Shown here: one piece after another, positions 51,662 through 61,975 of the stretch
Position numbering within the stretch: position 1 is the stretch's first letter
Layout of the letters: every line of letters begins with the position of its first letter
Source of the DNA: Hippopus hippopus
Taxonomy: Eukaryota > Mollusca > Bivalvia > Cardiida > Cardiidae
Assembly (NCBI GenBank): GCA_946811185.2
Contig: OX328108.1
Coordinates: 19,291,239 to 19,355,238, forward strand
Length of the DNA stretch: 64,000 nt
Direction of reading: 5' to 3'
The notes under the pieces: generated by a model
Told to the model about the DNA's origin: nothing
The model's database searches: none
What the model saw: the letters and a program-made list of their open reading frames with translations, nothing else
Made by a program: the position numbers and the translations under genes

Positions 51662-51882
51662 CCCTTTACTACAAGACAAAATTTTAGACAGGTTTATATT
51701 GAAAGCACTTGCAGAAAAATAATACATGTGGTAAAAATAATAGGATTTGTCTGTGAAAGGTTAGAAAACATAGAGGAAAAAGGAGAAAAATGCTGGTTAC
51801 CAGCATTTTCTCCTTTTCCCAAAATGTTTTCAAAGGCTGCATTCCACAGGGTCATTAAAACTCAAGATTTTGCTGTAAAGGC
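51662..51882 (-). mobile_element. P-MITE P68
   Basis: 221 bp. Left flank decayed, right TTAA 51883-51886 shared with P69. Confidence 0.82.
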
Positions 51883-51886
51883 TTAA

Positions 51887-52097
51887 CAAACAACTCAGTG
51901 TATTAATGGACTTGAAGAAGAAAGGTTTTAAAAACATTTTGGGGAAAAAATGCTGGTGGCCAGCATATTCTCCTGTTCTCATATAGTTGTCTACTCTTTT
52001 AAAAACATGAATATCACTATTTGAACCACATTTATTTTGCATCTAGAACTGAATTTTAAATTGAGTCCTTGGTCTAAAATTATGGCATCTTGTGAAG
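51887..52097 (+). mobile_element. P-MITE P69
   Basis: Diverged, left end worn, right end ATCTTGTGAAG. Confidence 0.6.
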
Positions 52098-52281
52098 CCA
52101 TTGGCTTCGAAAATGTTTTTTGACTAGTAAAGAAATATTAAGATGTCACAATTAGTGCACTAGCTGCTGTAAGATAATAAACCATTTGAAAATAGCTTTA
52201 AACAAAAAACAAACACAAAGTCAATATTTCCTTTGCATATATGTTTTCAAGAGATCTGCTGCAAGTTTAAAAACATCTCTC

Positions 52282-52470
52282 TTCACGCAGTAAATTTAAG
52301 GTTTCAGACTGGTTCATACTGAAAACATTTGCCACCAACACAATAAATGTTCAAATGAAGGTACTTGTCTGTAAAAGGATAGGAAACATTGTGCTGGCTA
52401 CCAATATTTTGTCCTTCTGCCACAATGTTTTCAAAAGCCCCCTTTCTCAGGGTCATTGTTTGGTAAAGAG
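52282..52470 (-). mobile_element. P-MITE P70
   Basis: Diverged, stem half lost. Right end TTTGGTAAAGAGTTGA. Confidence 0.65.
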
Positions 52471-52522
52471 TTGAGTATTCTTGCCTGAAATATTTATCCT
52501 GTCAGATAAAGTACAGGATTAA

Positions 52523-52670
52523 TCCTTTACCACACAGTGCCATGTCAGAAGGAATTTGATGAAAAATGCGTTTGTTTCCCACAATGCTTTTTGTCCTTTC
52601 ACAGACAGAGACCATCATTTGAGCCACATTAAATTTGTCATCTACCTGAGTTTGGACATTTTGTCTTCTG
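52523..52670 (+). mobile_element. P-MITE P71, interrupted at its right end
   Basis: TTAA 52519-52522. Left stem deleted. Last bases TTTTGTCTTCTGG meet D-MITE copy 3, and TGGTGTAGAGTTG after it may be the severed terminus. Confidence 0.6.
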
Positions 52671-52869
52671 GGTCCGTATAATTCATCAACCATTCTTAAG
52701 AACATTCTTAGTCTTATTCTCCAAGGTTTTCTAACTTTGAAAGTAACACAACTTCTGATTGGCTAAACCATCTGGTTTAGCCAATCAGAATTTGAGTTAC
52801 TTTCAAATTGAGAAAATTCTTCAGCCCGAGATTAAGAATATTCTTATGAATGGTTGGTGAATGGGCCCT
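52671..52869. mobile_element. D-MITE copy 3, best palindrome
   Basis: Ends GGGTCCGTATAATTCATCAA and ATGGTTGGTGAATGGGCCC. Centre GATTGGCTAAACCATCTGG and its complement. Confidence 0.72.
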
Positions 52870-52974
52870 GGTGTAGAGTTGTAAATACATTAGAGATAAG
52901 AGTAATGATTTAACTGGATGAAACCAATATTAATATATTGTATAATTAGCCTGAAATCAGATAAAATAATATTG

Positions 52975-53165
52975 CTTTAACCCTTTGAGAGTCAAATCAA
53001 TCAAATCTTTTGCCACAGTGATTGAAACAGACCAAGATAATGAATGCACTTTTAAGGCTGTTTTTGGCAGAATATCACACACTGATGGAAGCAGTGTAGA
53101 TCTCAGATCAAACAGCATATTATGAGCTGTCTTATCTTGACCTATACAATCTGCAATGGTAAGAA
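52975..53165. mobile_element. Q/R-MITE
   Basis: Starts AACCCTTTGAGAGTCAAATC. Hairpin 53093-53153 with mismatches. Confidence 0.45.
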
Positions 53166-53418
53166 AAGCTTTGTTTTGCCCTATCAGGTATCATTTAACT
53201 GATATAGAACTAAGAGATCAGAAGCTGTGACCTTTACAAACTATTTATTCTTCTGAAATACATATTTTATAATCCATTTATGGTCGCACAGCAGGCTTAT
53301 TTGCCACTAATTTGTTTTGCTTTATTTGCATTTTTCCTCCCAATAATACCATACATAAATTACAGTGAATTTAGAGGATTAAGCCCTTTCCACATTAAAT
53401 CCAGTTCTATAGAACTGA

Positions 53419-53644
53419 AGTTTTTACCAAAAAGTCTCCGATTTTGAATACCCTTACAGAGATTTCAGGCCTCTGAAAACATTGATGGAAAAGGAGAAAA
53501 TGCTGGTAACCAGCATTTTCTCCTTTTTCATATATGTTTTCTAACCTTTGACAGACAAATTCCATAATTTTGATCCACATTTAAATTGTCGTCTGCAAGT
53601 TCTTTCAATACATCCAAGTCTAAAATTTTGTTGTTTGATAAAGG
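53419..53644 (+). mobile_element. P-MITE P72
   Basis: 226 bp, right TTAA 53645-53648. Palindrome centre intact, outer stem worn. Confidence 0.78.
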
Positions 53645-53844
53645 TTTAATTTGAATAGGTTATAGAGTTCACATACAGAATGTCAATGGAAGGTGACTTT
53701 TCTTTTGAATTGAATGCTCATGCTGCTACAATATAACCAAATGTGCCCTGTTTTCATCCGTACAGTAGACATCTTTAAAGAGAATGTTGGAAAAGGAGCA
53801 TTATTTTTTATTAAAGCTTAATTGTCAGGATTCTGATTCCTCTC

Positions 53845-54020
53845 ACCATTGATCACTGTTTCAACAATGGTTATGTGAAAACGTACACAGGGGCTTGGGA
53901 AGAATATTGTGTGATGTCTGGGAAAGGAAACTCCAGGAGAGCATAAATAGATGAACTGGCTGCTATGATATTTCTGAAATATTAAAAACAGCCTAAAACA
54001 CCCTACAAATAAATAAAGAA
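53845..54020 (+). mobile_element. SINE-A, 5'-truncated
   Basis: Begins in the body (TTGTCAGGATTCTGATTCC) and keeps CTAAAACACCCTACAAATAA at the end. Confidence 0.65.
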
Positions 54021-54072
54021 TTCTGGAATAGAGGTTTTTCGTTACGTTTGAAAATAGCCTGTAATGAATTAA

Positions 54073-54282
54073 CCCTTAATTAACAAAACACTCCTTATTT
54101 TTAACATTCTGACAAAGAAGGCTTTTGTAAATATCCTGGAGAAAAGAAGAAAATACTGGTAATTACCAGCATTTTCTCCTCCTACAATGTTTCCTACCCA
54201 GTCAAAGACTTATTTCTTCATTTAGGCCACCTGCAAATGTTGTTGTATGCAAATGCTTCTTATTTGTCGTTTAGGTAAGAAT
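54073..54282 (+). mobile_element. P-MITE P73
   Basis: TTAA 54069-54072. A three-base expansion at the centre (GGTAATTACC). Confidence 0.75.
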
Positions 54283-54285
54283 GAA

Positions 54286-54420
54286 CCTTGTACCATGAAT
54301 GCCAGTTTTTATGACCCTTAGACAGAATTTTCTCTGCCCTTGCAATGAAAATTTTCATCATTTGAGACGTATTCAATTTGTTGTCTGAATATGCTTACCA
54401 TATCAAATAGTAAACATTTA
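54286..54420 (+). mobile_element. P-MITE P74, fragment
   Basis: Short arm joined to long arm with the palindrome deleted. Confidence 0.6.
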
Positions 54421-54434
54421 TGTTTGTAAAACCT

Positions 54435-54735
54435 GTTAATGAAGTTGGTAGCATTCAGGACTTGAAACCAGGGGGTCACTGGTTCAAATACCCAGCTAGC
54501 CACATTTCTTTCCAAGGATTGATGATTGTCTTTGCCATAGGATTCCTTCCTCCTCTTTAACCACTGTTTATTGGTTTGGCGATGGTCATGTGGAAAAGCA
54601 GCCAGTGGCTTGAATAGAATATTGTGCAAAGTAGTAACTGATTAGAGAAACTCCAGGAAAGCATTGACAGGTGCACTGGCAGCCATGTTGTAAGTGAAGT
54701 GATGTTGGAAACGTCGTTAGACACCATACAAACAA
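54435..54735 (+). mobile_element. SINE-A
   Basis: Nearly full. The first bases of the head are missing (starts AAGTTGGTAGCATTCAGGAC). Ends CGTTAGACACCATACAAACA. Confidence 0.75.
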
Positions 54736-54944
54736 AAAAGAAGATATCACTTACCACCTAAAGAGAGCTTAAAATGGTGCTGGTTTGAGTACCCTCTTGG
54801 ATAAGAAAATATTTGGGTTATGTTATTTTATACCTCTACAAAACTGCGTAGTCATTTTATGTATGATATATGAGTACAATATTTGTATCAAATTTCTGAA
54901 GAAAAATTAAGTGAAAATCTCTTATAATCCTTTGTAGACCAGGT

Positions 54945-55050
54945 TTTCAAAACAGGTGCAGGAAAAGGAGAAAATGCTGGGCAGCCAGAGTTTGGAAAGG
55001 GGTTTCTACCTTTTCAAAGACAAATATTTACATTACAATTACATGTTCAT
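54945..55050 (+). mobile_element. P-MITE P75, degraded core
   Basis: GGAAAAGGAGAAAATGCTGG with a scrambled right stem. Confidence 0.5.
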
Positions 55051-55699
55051 ACCAGGTCAATAGACGAAGTGGAGAACTTAACAGAAATGCTTCAATAACA
55101 GTTTATACCCACACCTACATGTAAGTACCCTAACACTTTGTGCTTGGTGAACTCATGTACTAAGCTGTGAGAAATTAGAGGTAAGAACATAGACAAGAAC
55201 ATTAATGATTGGGTAAGATCAGACAAAAATTTTGCTAACCCTTTTCAATGCATTTTTCTGTCAGTGACTTTAACTTTGATAAACTGCACTGTAACACATT
55301 ACCAAATTACCTCCTAAAACCAGGGATTTACCTGTCTAATTATCTTCAATAACTGGCTGCCACTACAACACTTTGACTCCAAGTTCTTCTGTAGTCAGAA
55401 ATGCATCTTCTCGCTTCTACTGTTGTTCTTTGACGGACGGTTTGGTCACATGATGTTTTCACAGCAAACCCCACCAAACCAACCAACCTGCTCTTGCGTA
55501 ATTTACCAAAACATACATTCGTGCAGGGATAGTTTTACCACATATTCATACTTTTAAATGGTTTGAATTAAATTTGCTATCTGACCCTTAAGTTGTTCAC
55601 ATTTTGCAGCTAGTTGGTCTTAAATGAAAAGATTTGTAAAAAATATATTGCTTGTACATAGCAGTTTGATACACAACCAAAGGAGAAAAAATATTTTTA
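55051..55699. other. No feature recognised
   Basis: About 650 bp without identified repeats. Confidence 0.3.
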
Positions 55700-55707
55700 A
55701 CCCTTAA

Positions 55708-55928
55708 TCCTTTACCACACAATGACGACTTTTGACGCCCCTGAAAGAGAAGGCTTTTGAAAACATTGTGGGAAAAGGAGAAAATACTGGTAACCAGCAT
55801 TTTCTCCTTTTCCCACAACGTTTTCTACCCTATCAAAGAAAAATCATTTCATATGAGCCACGTTAAAACTGTCATGTACAAATGCTTTCAATTTGGACAG
55901 GTCTAAAATTTTGTGGTGTGGTAAAGGG
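55708..55928 (+). mobile_element. P-MITE P76
   Basis: 221 bp, TTAA 55704-55707 and 55929-55932. Two stem mismatches. Confidence 0.88.
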
Positions 55929-55932
55929 TTAA

Positions 55933-56136
55933 AGTGCCAAATAAACCCTTGAGACATTTTCAATGTAGAAATAAGACCCATGTAATTACAATGTAATGGT
56001 TGCTTATTGCCAGAATGTGTCAGCAAAGTGGACAATGTAGATCAAAAATCAGGTTGCATTTTTTTTGCAGTCTTATCTTAATCTACAATGGCTACAAAGG
56101 GAACTAGATCTATAGCTGTGACAGGGGCTGTAAGGG
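55933..56136. mobile_element. Q-MITE, full length
   Basis: 204 bp from TTAA 55929-55932 (shared with P76) to TTAA 56137-56140. Ends AGTGCC and GGGGCTGTAAGGG. Hairpin 56035-56092. Confidence 0.75.
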
Positions 56137-56370
56137 TTAAACAAAGAGGTCTGTATACCAGCCTTTGATAAACCATTAAAGTTACAGCTACCTTCAGACA
56201 AACCACATTTTGGTACAAGCAATATAGAGGAGAAAATTACGGAGGAAAGGTGCCTTGTTTTAAAAAACATGCAAAAAACACATTTTGCAGAAAAGAAGCT
56301 TGAAAGCAATCATTCCTTTACTCACATTGTTCTCAACAGCAGCTTTGGAATGGGATGAGGAGGAACAAAA

Positions 56371-56641
56371 TAAATGAGCCGTGCTCTGGCAAAAGGGGTC
56401 TTAATGCAACTCCGTGATGCATCATATCAAGCAAGCCATCACATAAATATGGTTCCATAATAGGCACTTTTTTTAACAACCGACTCAATCATGAGGTAGA
56501 CTGATCCTTTGACATGCAGAAAATCGACTAATAGCGAAAAGTTTCGGCCCAGGTCAGCCTGCGCGGACTGCGCAGGCTGACCTGGGTCGAAACTTTTCGC
56601 AGATGCATTAAGCCCCCTTTTCACAGAGCGCAGCTCAAATG
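56371..56641. mobile_element. C-type palindromic MITE (copy C4)
   Basis: Inverted ends TGAGCCGTGCTCTGGCAAAA and TTTCACAGAGCGCAGCTCA. Strong inner hairpin CCAGGTCAGCCTGCGCGGAC at 56549. Confidence 0.75.
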
Positions 56642-56789
56642 ATAAGTACACATAATATAAACAGCAATTCAAGCTTTTGAAGAGCTTTTGGCCTCAATAA
56701 CCTATTATTTATTTAATGCAGAGGTCTAATGCACTAAGTTATAGCCTGGTAAATTGCATTGAAATGATATGTTTTATCCAACCTTATCC

Positions 56790-56925
56790 CACTCACAGAT
56801 ACCTCCACAAGAATAGGCTTTTGAAAACAGTGTGAAATTAAGAAAAACTGCACAGCATGTGTAATTTCCCCATTTCTCACAGTGTTTTCTTGAATGCCTT
56901 TACATACAAGGTTTATAGTTTTTGC
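56790..56925 (+). mobile_element. P-MITE P77, degraded
   Basis: GGCTTTTGAAAACAGTGTGA and CTCACAGTGTTTTCTTGAAT flank a decayed centre. Confidence 0.5.
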
Positions 56926-57600
56926 CAACAAATTTGTGCTTCCTTGACATGATTAGGAGGTGTTTCAGCTTTTCGAAAACTGCACTGGCTTTGTGGCTTT
57001 ACCCTTCGAACACTAAGCATTCTCAACTTCAGTAGCTTCATGAGGCAACATAAATCAAGTTCAGACTACATTGAATATGCAGTCAAATCTAAGATACATG
57101 CTGTCTTACTCTTTATAAAATACACTCAGAGCCAGAGAATTGGTATTTTTAGAGTCTTCCATTTGATTTATTCAGATGGTGAATGGTTGAATGTACACCA
57201 TTTTTTTTTTTATTTTAGAAGATGTAATGGATAAAAACAGAATAATCATTTAGACCATTATCAAAAGAAATTTTCTGCTATAGACATTCCAAGGTGGATA
57301 TTATTGCTGGCAGATTTGCAGATTAACGTATAAAAGAAATGTAAACTATCTCTTGAGTGGTATTGAACTGAACAGCATTGAATGATAACTGTTGATAGCC
57401 ACACACTTTTCTATATGAGCTTGCAGCCATAACAGGGCTGTTTAGTTTTATTTTGTCATCAAAATTTCTTGTAAAATACCAGCAAGTCCTACATATTTTT
57501 ACCTTGTATCCATACAAATGTGATGATTATTTTCAATCAAAAGGTGCAATTTTAGACCTTTAAGTAACAAGATTATCATTTTACAAACTGTAACTCTGTC
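56926..57600. other. Mostly unannotated, one decayed hairpin
   Basis: 57040-57110 is a weak Q/R-type hairpin (AAATCAAGTTCAGACTACAT). Nothing else recognised. Confidence 0.35.
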
Positions 57601-57604
57601 TGTT

Positions 57605-57913
57605 GTTTATTGATTGATTGATTGTATGGTGTTTTATGGTGTTTTCAACATTATGCCAGTTATATTGTGGCAGCGAGTGCACCTATCCATGCTTTCCTGG
57701 AGTTTCTTTTACCAGTACTCCACACAATTTTCTTTCCAAGCCACTGGCTGCTTTCCCACATAACCATCATCGAAACAGTGGTCAGCGGTGGGAGAAGAAT
57801 GAATCCTGTCGCACTATATCAATCCTCAGAAAGAAATTGGCCGAGCCAGCGATCAAACAGGTGACCCCCAGTCCTCAAGTCTGCATGCTACCATCTGAGC
57901 TACAAGAGTTTGG
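57605..57913 (-). mobile_element. SINE-A
   Basis: Full length in reverse: tail (TTGA)n at 57608-57624, B-box region around 57860, A-box complement at 57890-57905. No clear target duplication. Confidence 0.8.
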
Positions 57914-58117
57914 CTCTAGTTTTTGTTACATCAAAATCATCATACTTATTTTAATTGATTTATATTATTCATCATGTGACATTCCGATGGCACAAAATCA
58001 AAAAAATGCTAACAGTGATTTTGTCGCCCATTAAGGAAATACTGTACCTTTGAATTGCATTTTCTTGGTTTTGTTTTTCTCCTTTGCTGATGATTTGCCA
58101 GCCACTGGCATACTTAA

Positions 58118-58338
58118 CCCTTTACCACACAATCCCGAGTTTTAACGACCCTTAGGGAGGAGGCTTTTGAAAACATTGTGGGAAAATGAGAAAATGCTGG
58201 TAACCAGCATTTTCTCCTTTTCCCACAATGTTTTCTTACCTTTCAGAAACGAATCCAATCATTTGAGTCATATTTAATTTATCATCTGTAAATGCTTTCA
58301 ATTTGGACGAGTCTAATAAATTGTTATTTGGTAAAGGG
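58118..58338 (+). mobile_element. P-MITE P78
   Basis: 221 bp, TTAA 58114-58117 and 58339-58342. One stem mismatch. Confidence 0.9.
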
Positions 58339-58406
58339 TTAATTCAGTGGAAAAAAATCATTGTTGAAGTTTAGTGAGATTATAAAATTTGAATGGTTTC
58401 CTTTAA

Positions 58407-58624
58407 CCCTTTACCACACAATCCCGAGTTTTAACAACCCGTAGAAAGGGAGCTTTGAAAACAGTAGGAAAAGGAGAACATGCTGGTTACCAGCATTTTC
58501 TCCTTTTTCCATAGTGTTCTCTAACCTTTCAGAAACAGATCCAGTCATTTGAGCTACATTTCATGTGTCGTCTGCTAATGCTTTCAATTTGGACCAGTGT
58601 AAAAAATTGTCCTGTGGTAAAGAG
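58407..58624 (+). mobile_element. P-MITE P79
   Basis: 218 bp, TTAA 58403-58406. Centre is GGTTACC although the copy is in + orientation. Shares TTAA 58625-58628 with P80. Confidence 0.85.
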
Positions 58625-58628
58625 TTAA

Positions 58629-58848
58629 CCCTTTACCAAACGACAAAATTTTGGACCGGAACAAACTGAAAGCATTTGTAGTCAACAATTCAAATGTAGC
58701 TTAAATGATGATTTCTGTCTTTGATAGGTAGAAAACATTGTGGGAAAGGGAGAAAATGCTGGTTACCAGCATTTTCTCCTTTTCCAACAATGTTTTCAAA
58801 AGCCTTCATTCCCAGAGTCGTGAAAACCAGGGATTGTTTGGTAAAGAG
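58629..58848 (-). mobile_element. P-MITE P80
   Basis: 220 bp to TTAA 58849-58852. Head-on arrangement with P79. Confidence 0.88.
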
Positions 58849-58964
58849 TTAAGCCTTTCACAAGCACTGGGGACTTATAAGATAGCTTTTGTGGGCTGCA
58901 GTAAATCTAGATCAGACTTCATAAATGCAATGTGTGGGTTAAGTAATAGGTTATAATTTAATAT

Positions 58965-59400
58965 TGGTTTTTTTCATGAACATTGGCGAGTTCTGATTGG
59001 CTGAAAAATTTTTTTCATAGCTCCATGAAAAAAAAAAATCAGCAGTGCCGGAACTACTTTTGCAGTCAAACTAATGCAAACAAACATGTATACGAGATTT
59101 CATAATTTTTTTCGTTCTGATCTTATATCGAGTCCGAAGTTCAGATTGCTAGCTGAGTTTATTTTTCTGAATACTGAAAAAAAAAATACAACAGTAAATT
59201 CAAAGAGAGAGCTAAAAGCTCATTGGTACTCTGCTGGGTTTAAACAATCTTATTTTCAACTTAATGCTAGCGTATTGAACTTCTTATAATAAATCCACTC
59301 AATCTGCAAATGTTCAATACCATAATGACGTCATGAATTACATCATTTTAGGTCATGAAGGAGCAGTTTTACCGCGCTATGAAATATCAATGAAAAGGAC
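58965..59400. other. AT-rich region with TTTTTTTCATGAA-type motifs
   Basis: Contains TTCATAGCTCCATGAAAAAA at 59017, related to the palindrome at 59.49 kb. Possibly the body of one larger foldback element ending at 59641. Confidence 0.3.
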
Positions 59401-59486
59401 AGTAAATAAATAAGAATGTTGGATTTACAAAAAAAGAGCAGTTAGAATTACTCAAGTATATATTTGTTGTCTGTGATATTGAATTA

Positions 59487-59641
59487 TAAGGAATGAAGAG
59501 AATTTTTTTTGTTTTCATGGAGGTATGAAAAAAAAACTTAATCACACTGTATGAAACCGCTTGCTTCACGGTTTCATACAGTGTGATTAGGTTGTTTTTT
59601 CATACCTCCATGAAAACAAAAAAAATTCTCTTCATTCCTTA
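59487..59641. mobile_element. AT-rich foldback element (FB4)
   Basis: Arms of about 70 bp (TAAGGAATGAAGAGAATTTT ... CACACTGTATGAAACCG) with loop CTTGCTTCA. Almost perfect. Confidence 0.75.
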
Positions 59642-59707
59642 CATAAAAATTTGCTTAATTTATATTGTAGCCATTTGGCTCTATCCTAGAAATGTTCTTT
59701 GCTAGGC

Positions 59708-60202
59708 GTCGGTAGCATGCAGGACTTGAACCACTGACCATTGTTTCGACGATGAATATGTGGGAAAGCAGCCAGTGGCTTGGAAAGAAAATTGTGCAAA
59801 GTACTGGTAAAAGAGATTCCAGGAACGCATGGATAGGTGCGCTGGCTGCCACGATATAACTGAAATAGTGCTGAAAACGGCATTAAACACCATACAATCA
59901 ATCAATGCAGGACTTGAGAACACGGGGTCCAGGGTTGAATCCCTGGCTACGACCCCTGGCTTGGCCAATTTCTTTCCAAGGATTGATGATAGTTACTGCG
60001 ACAGGATTCATTCCTCCCCCACTGCTGACCATTGTTTCAACAATGATTATGTGGGAAAGCAGCCAGTGGCTTGGAAAGACAATTGTGCAAAGTATTGGTA
60101 AAAGAGACCCCAGGAATGCATGGATAGGTGCACTGGCCGTCGCGATATAACTGAAATAATGTTGAAAACGGCGTTAAACACCATTCAATCGATCAATCAA
60201 TT
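59708..60202 (+). mobile_element. SINE-A dimer between one target duplication
   Basis: Unit 1 (59708-59905) has a short head joined straight to the body and tail. Unit 2 (59906-60202) has the head from GCAGGACTTGAGAAC, a B box, full body and tail. The pair is flanked by an exact 10-bp duplication TTTGCTAGGC at 59698-59707 and 60203-60212, with none between the units. Confidence 0.82.
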
Positions 60203-60264
60203 TTTGCTAGGCAAGAGATTGTTTCTTATTATGTTGGTTTCCCATGGCTTCTAAAGATAAGAAA

Positions 60265-60425
60265 GTCTTTGGTCATAGTACAAATTTTAGACCGGTATAT
60301 TGAGTATCTAGAAGAAGTAAAGTAAATGACAGGATGAAAGTGTGGCAAACTGGGAAAAGTAGAAATACTCAACAGCATTTCATTTTCTTCAGGGTCACTA
60401 GAACATGGTAGTATTTGGTAAAGAG
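60265..60425 (-). mobile_element. P-MITE P81, degraded
   Basis: TACAAATTTTAGACCGGT long arm and TTTGGTAAAGAG end. Centre lost. Confidence 0.5.
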
Positions 60426-60531
60426 TTTTGTCCTGCTTACATGAAAAAGACTTTATCTTAAAAGATTTAGAAAAATTCAAATATTACAAAGTAAAGATTG
60501 CTATGTACAAGAACCATATTTGTTGAATTAA

Positions 60532-60736
60532 CTCTTTCCCACGTGGCAAAATTATAGACTTGTCCAGATTAAGGCATTTACAGACTACAAATTGTATATT
60601 GCTGAAATAATGGGATTCTTCTATAACAAGGTAGAAATTAGTGTGGGAAAAGGAGAAAATGCTGGTAACTTAGCATATTCTCCTTTTCCAGCAATGTTTT
60701 CAGAAGGCTTTTTCCATAGTGCTGTTAAAACTTTAT
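60532..60736 (-). mobile_element. P-MITE P82
   Basis: TTAA 60528-60531. Right end truncated. Centre GGTAACTTAGC. Confidence 0.7.
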
Positions 60737-60904
60737 TCTTAAGATGAAAAAATGGTGTAGAAGATTATTTTATTAGATTTTCTGTGTTTTTATTGGATAG
60801 TCTCTTTCCTAAATTGATGTTGTTCTGAACATTGGTTTGTGCACCTTTCAGCCTGTGCCACCAACAGCATCACTAACCACAAATAGCTTGTACCCAGCAT
60901 TTAT

Positions 60905-61126
60905 CTCTTTACCAAACAACAAAATTTTAGACTGGTCCAAATTAAAAGCATTTGCAGATAACAAAATAAAATTGACTGAAAATTTGAAATTTGTTTTGGG
61001 AAAGGTAGAAAACATTGTGGGGAAAAGGAGAAAATGCTGGTTACCAGTATTTTCTCCTTTTCCCTCAATGTTTTCAAAAGGCTTCTTTCTCAGGGTCGTT
61101 AAAAGTCGGGATTGTGTGGTAAAGGG
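60905..61126 (-). mobile_element. P-MITE P83
   Basis: 222 bp. Left flank TTAT, right TTAA 61127-61130. Confidence 0.88.
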
Positions 61127-61550
61127 TTAAATACAGAAAAGCTATTCTGCAAGATACTGTATTAACATAATTTGTTTGTCTGTGAGGAATATTAATTGAC
61201 AAACTTACGGAAAACATCTTTGTATAATGGATAGCCAACATGAGTCGCAGTTAAAATGAGAGTTGAGAAATGATAAAAGTTGCTGGATTAGTAAATATTA
61301 AATCTCTGATAGGACTGCTTGCAGACCAGTTGTTTACAGAAAATGGATTTTTGAGTTAGTGTTTCTGGTTTGTTATTTTAATGGGCATAAGATTGCCCAT
61401 TTATTTTAATGTTACGATCTCTAGAGTCAATAAATCTACAGATTTGAAAGACAAGAGTCAATAAAATGGATAACATACACAGGTGTACCGCCATATTGTC
61501 AGTAGAACAAGTAGGCTTCAAGCTACTTTATAAAACAAACACAGGCTTAA

Positions 61551-61771
61551 CCCTTTACCACACGGCAAAATTTAAGACCTATCCAAATTGAAAGCATTTG
61601 CAGACGACAATTTCATAGTGGCTCAAATGACGCAACTTTTCTTTGATAGGGTAGAAAACTTTGTGGGAAAAGGAGAAAATGCTGGTAACCAGCATTTTCT
61701 CCTTTTCCCACAATGTTTTCAAAAGGCCTCTTTTTTAGGGGTGTCAAAAGGCGTCATTGTGTGGTAAAGGG
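61551..61771 (-). mobile_element. P-MITE P84
   Basis: 221 bp between TTAA 61547-61550 and 61772-61775. Stem nearly perfect (one outer mismatch). Centre is GGTAACC although the copy is in - orientation. Confidence 0.92.
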
Positions 61772-61820
61772 TTAACTTTTATTGCTTCCTTCTACAGGCA
61801 GCTGTCTGTAAAATTGTTTA

Positions 61821-61906
61821 CTCTTTACCAAAAGACAGAGTTTTAGACTGGTCCAAATCAAATATTGCTCAAATGGTGAGATTTGTTAGTGATAGGATAG
61901 AAAATA
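61821..61906 (-). mobile_element. P-MITE P85, duplicated partial copy
   Basis: Long arm of the element shown whole as P86, cut by the tandem-duplication junction. Confidence 0.75.
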
Positions 61907-61975
61907 TTTATAAAACAAACACAGGCTTAACTTTTATTGCTTCCTTCTACAGGCAGCTGTCTGTTAAATTGTTTA

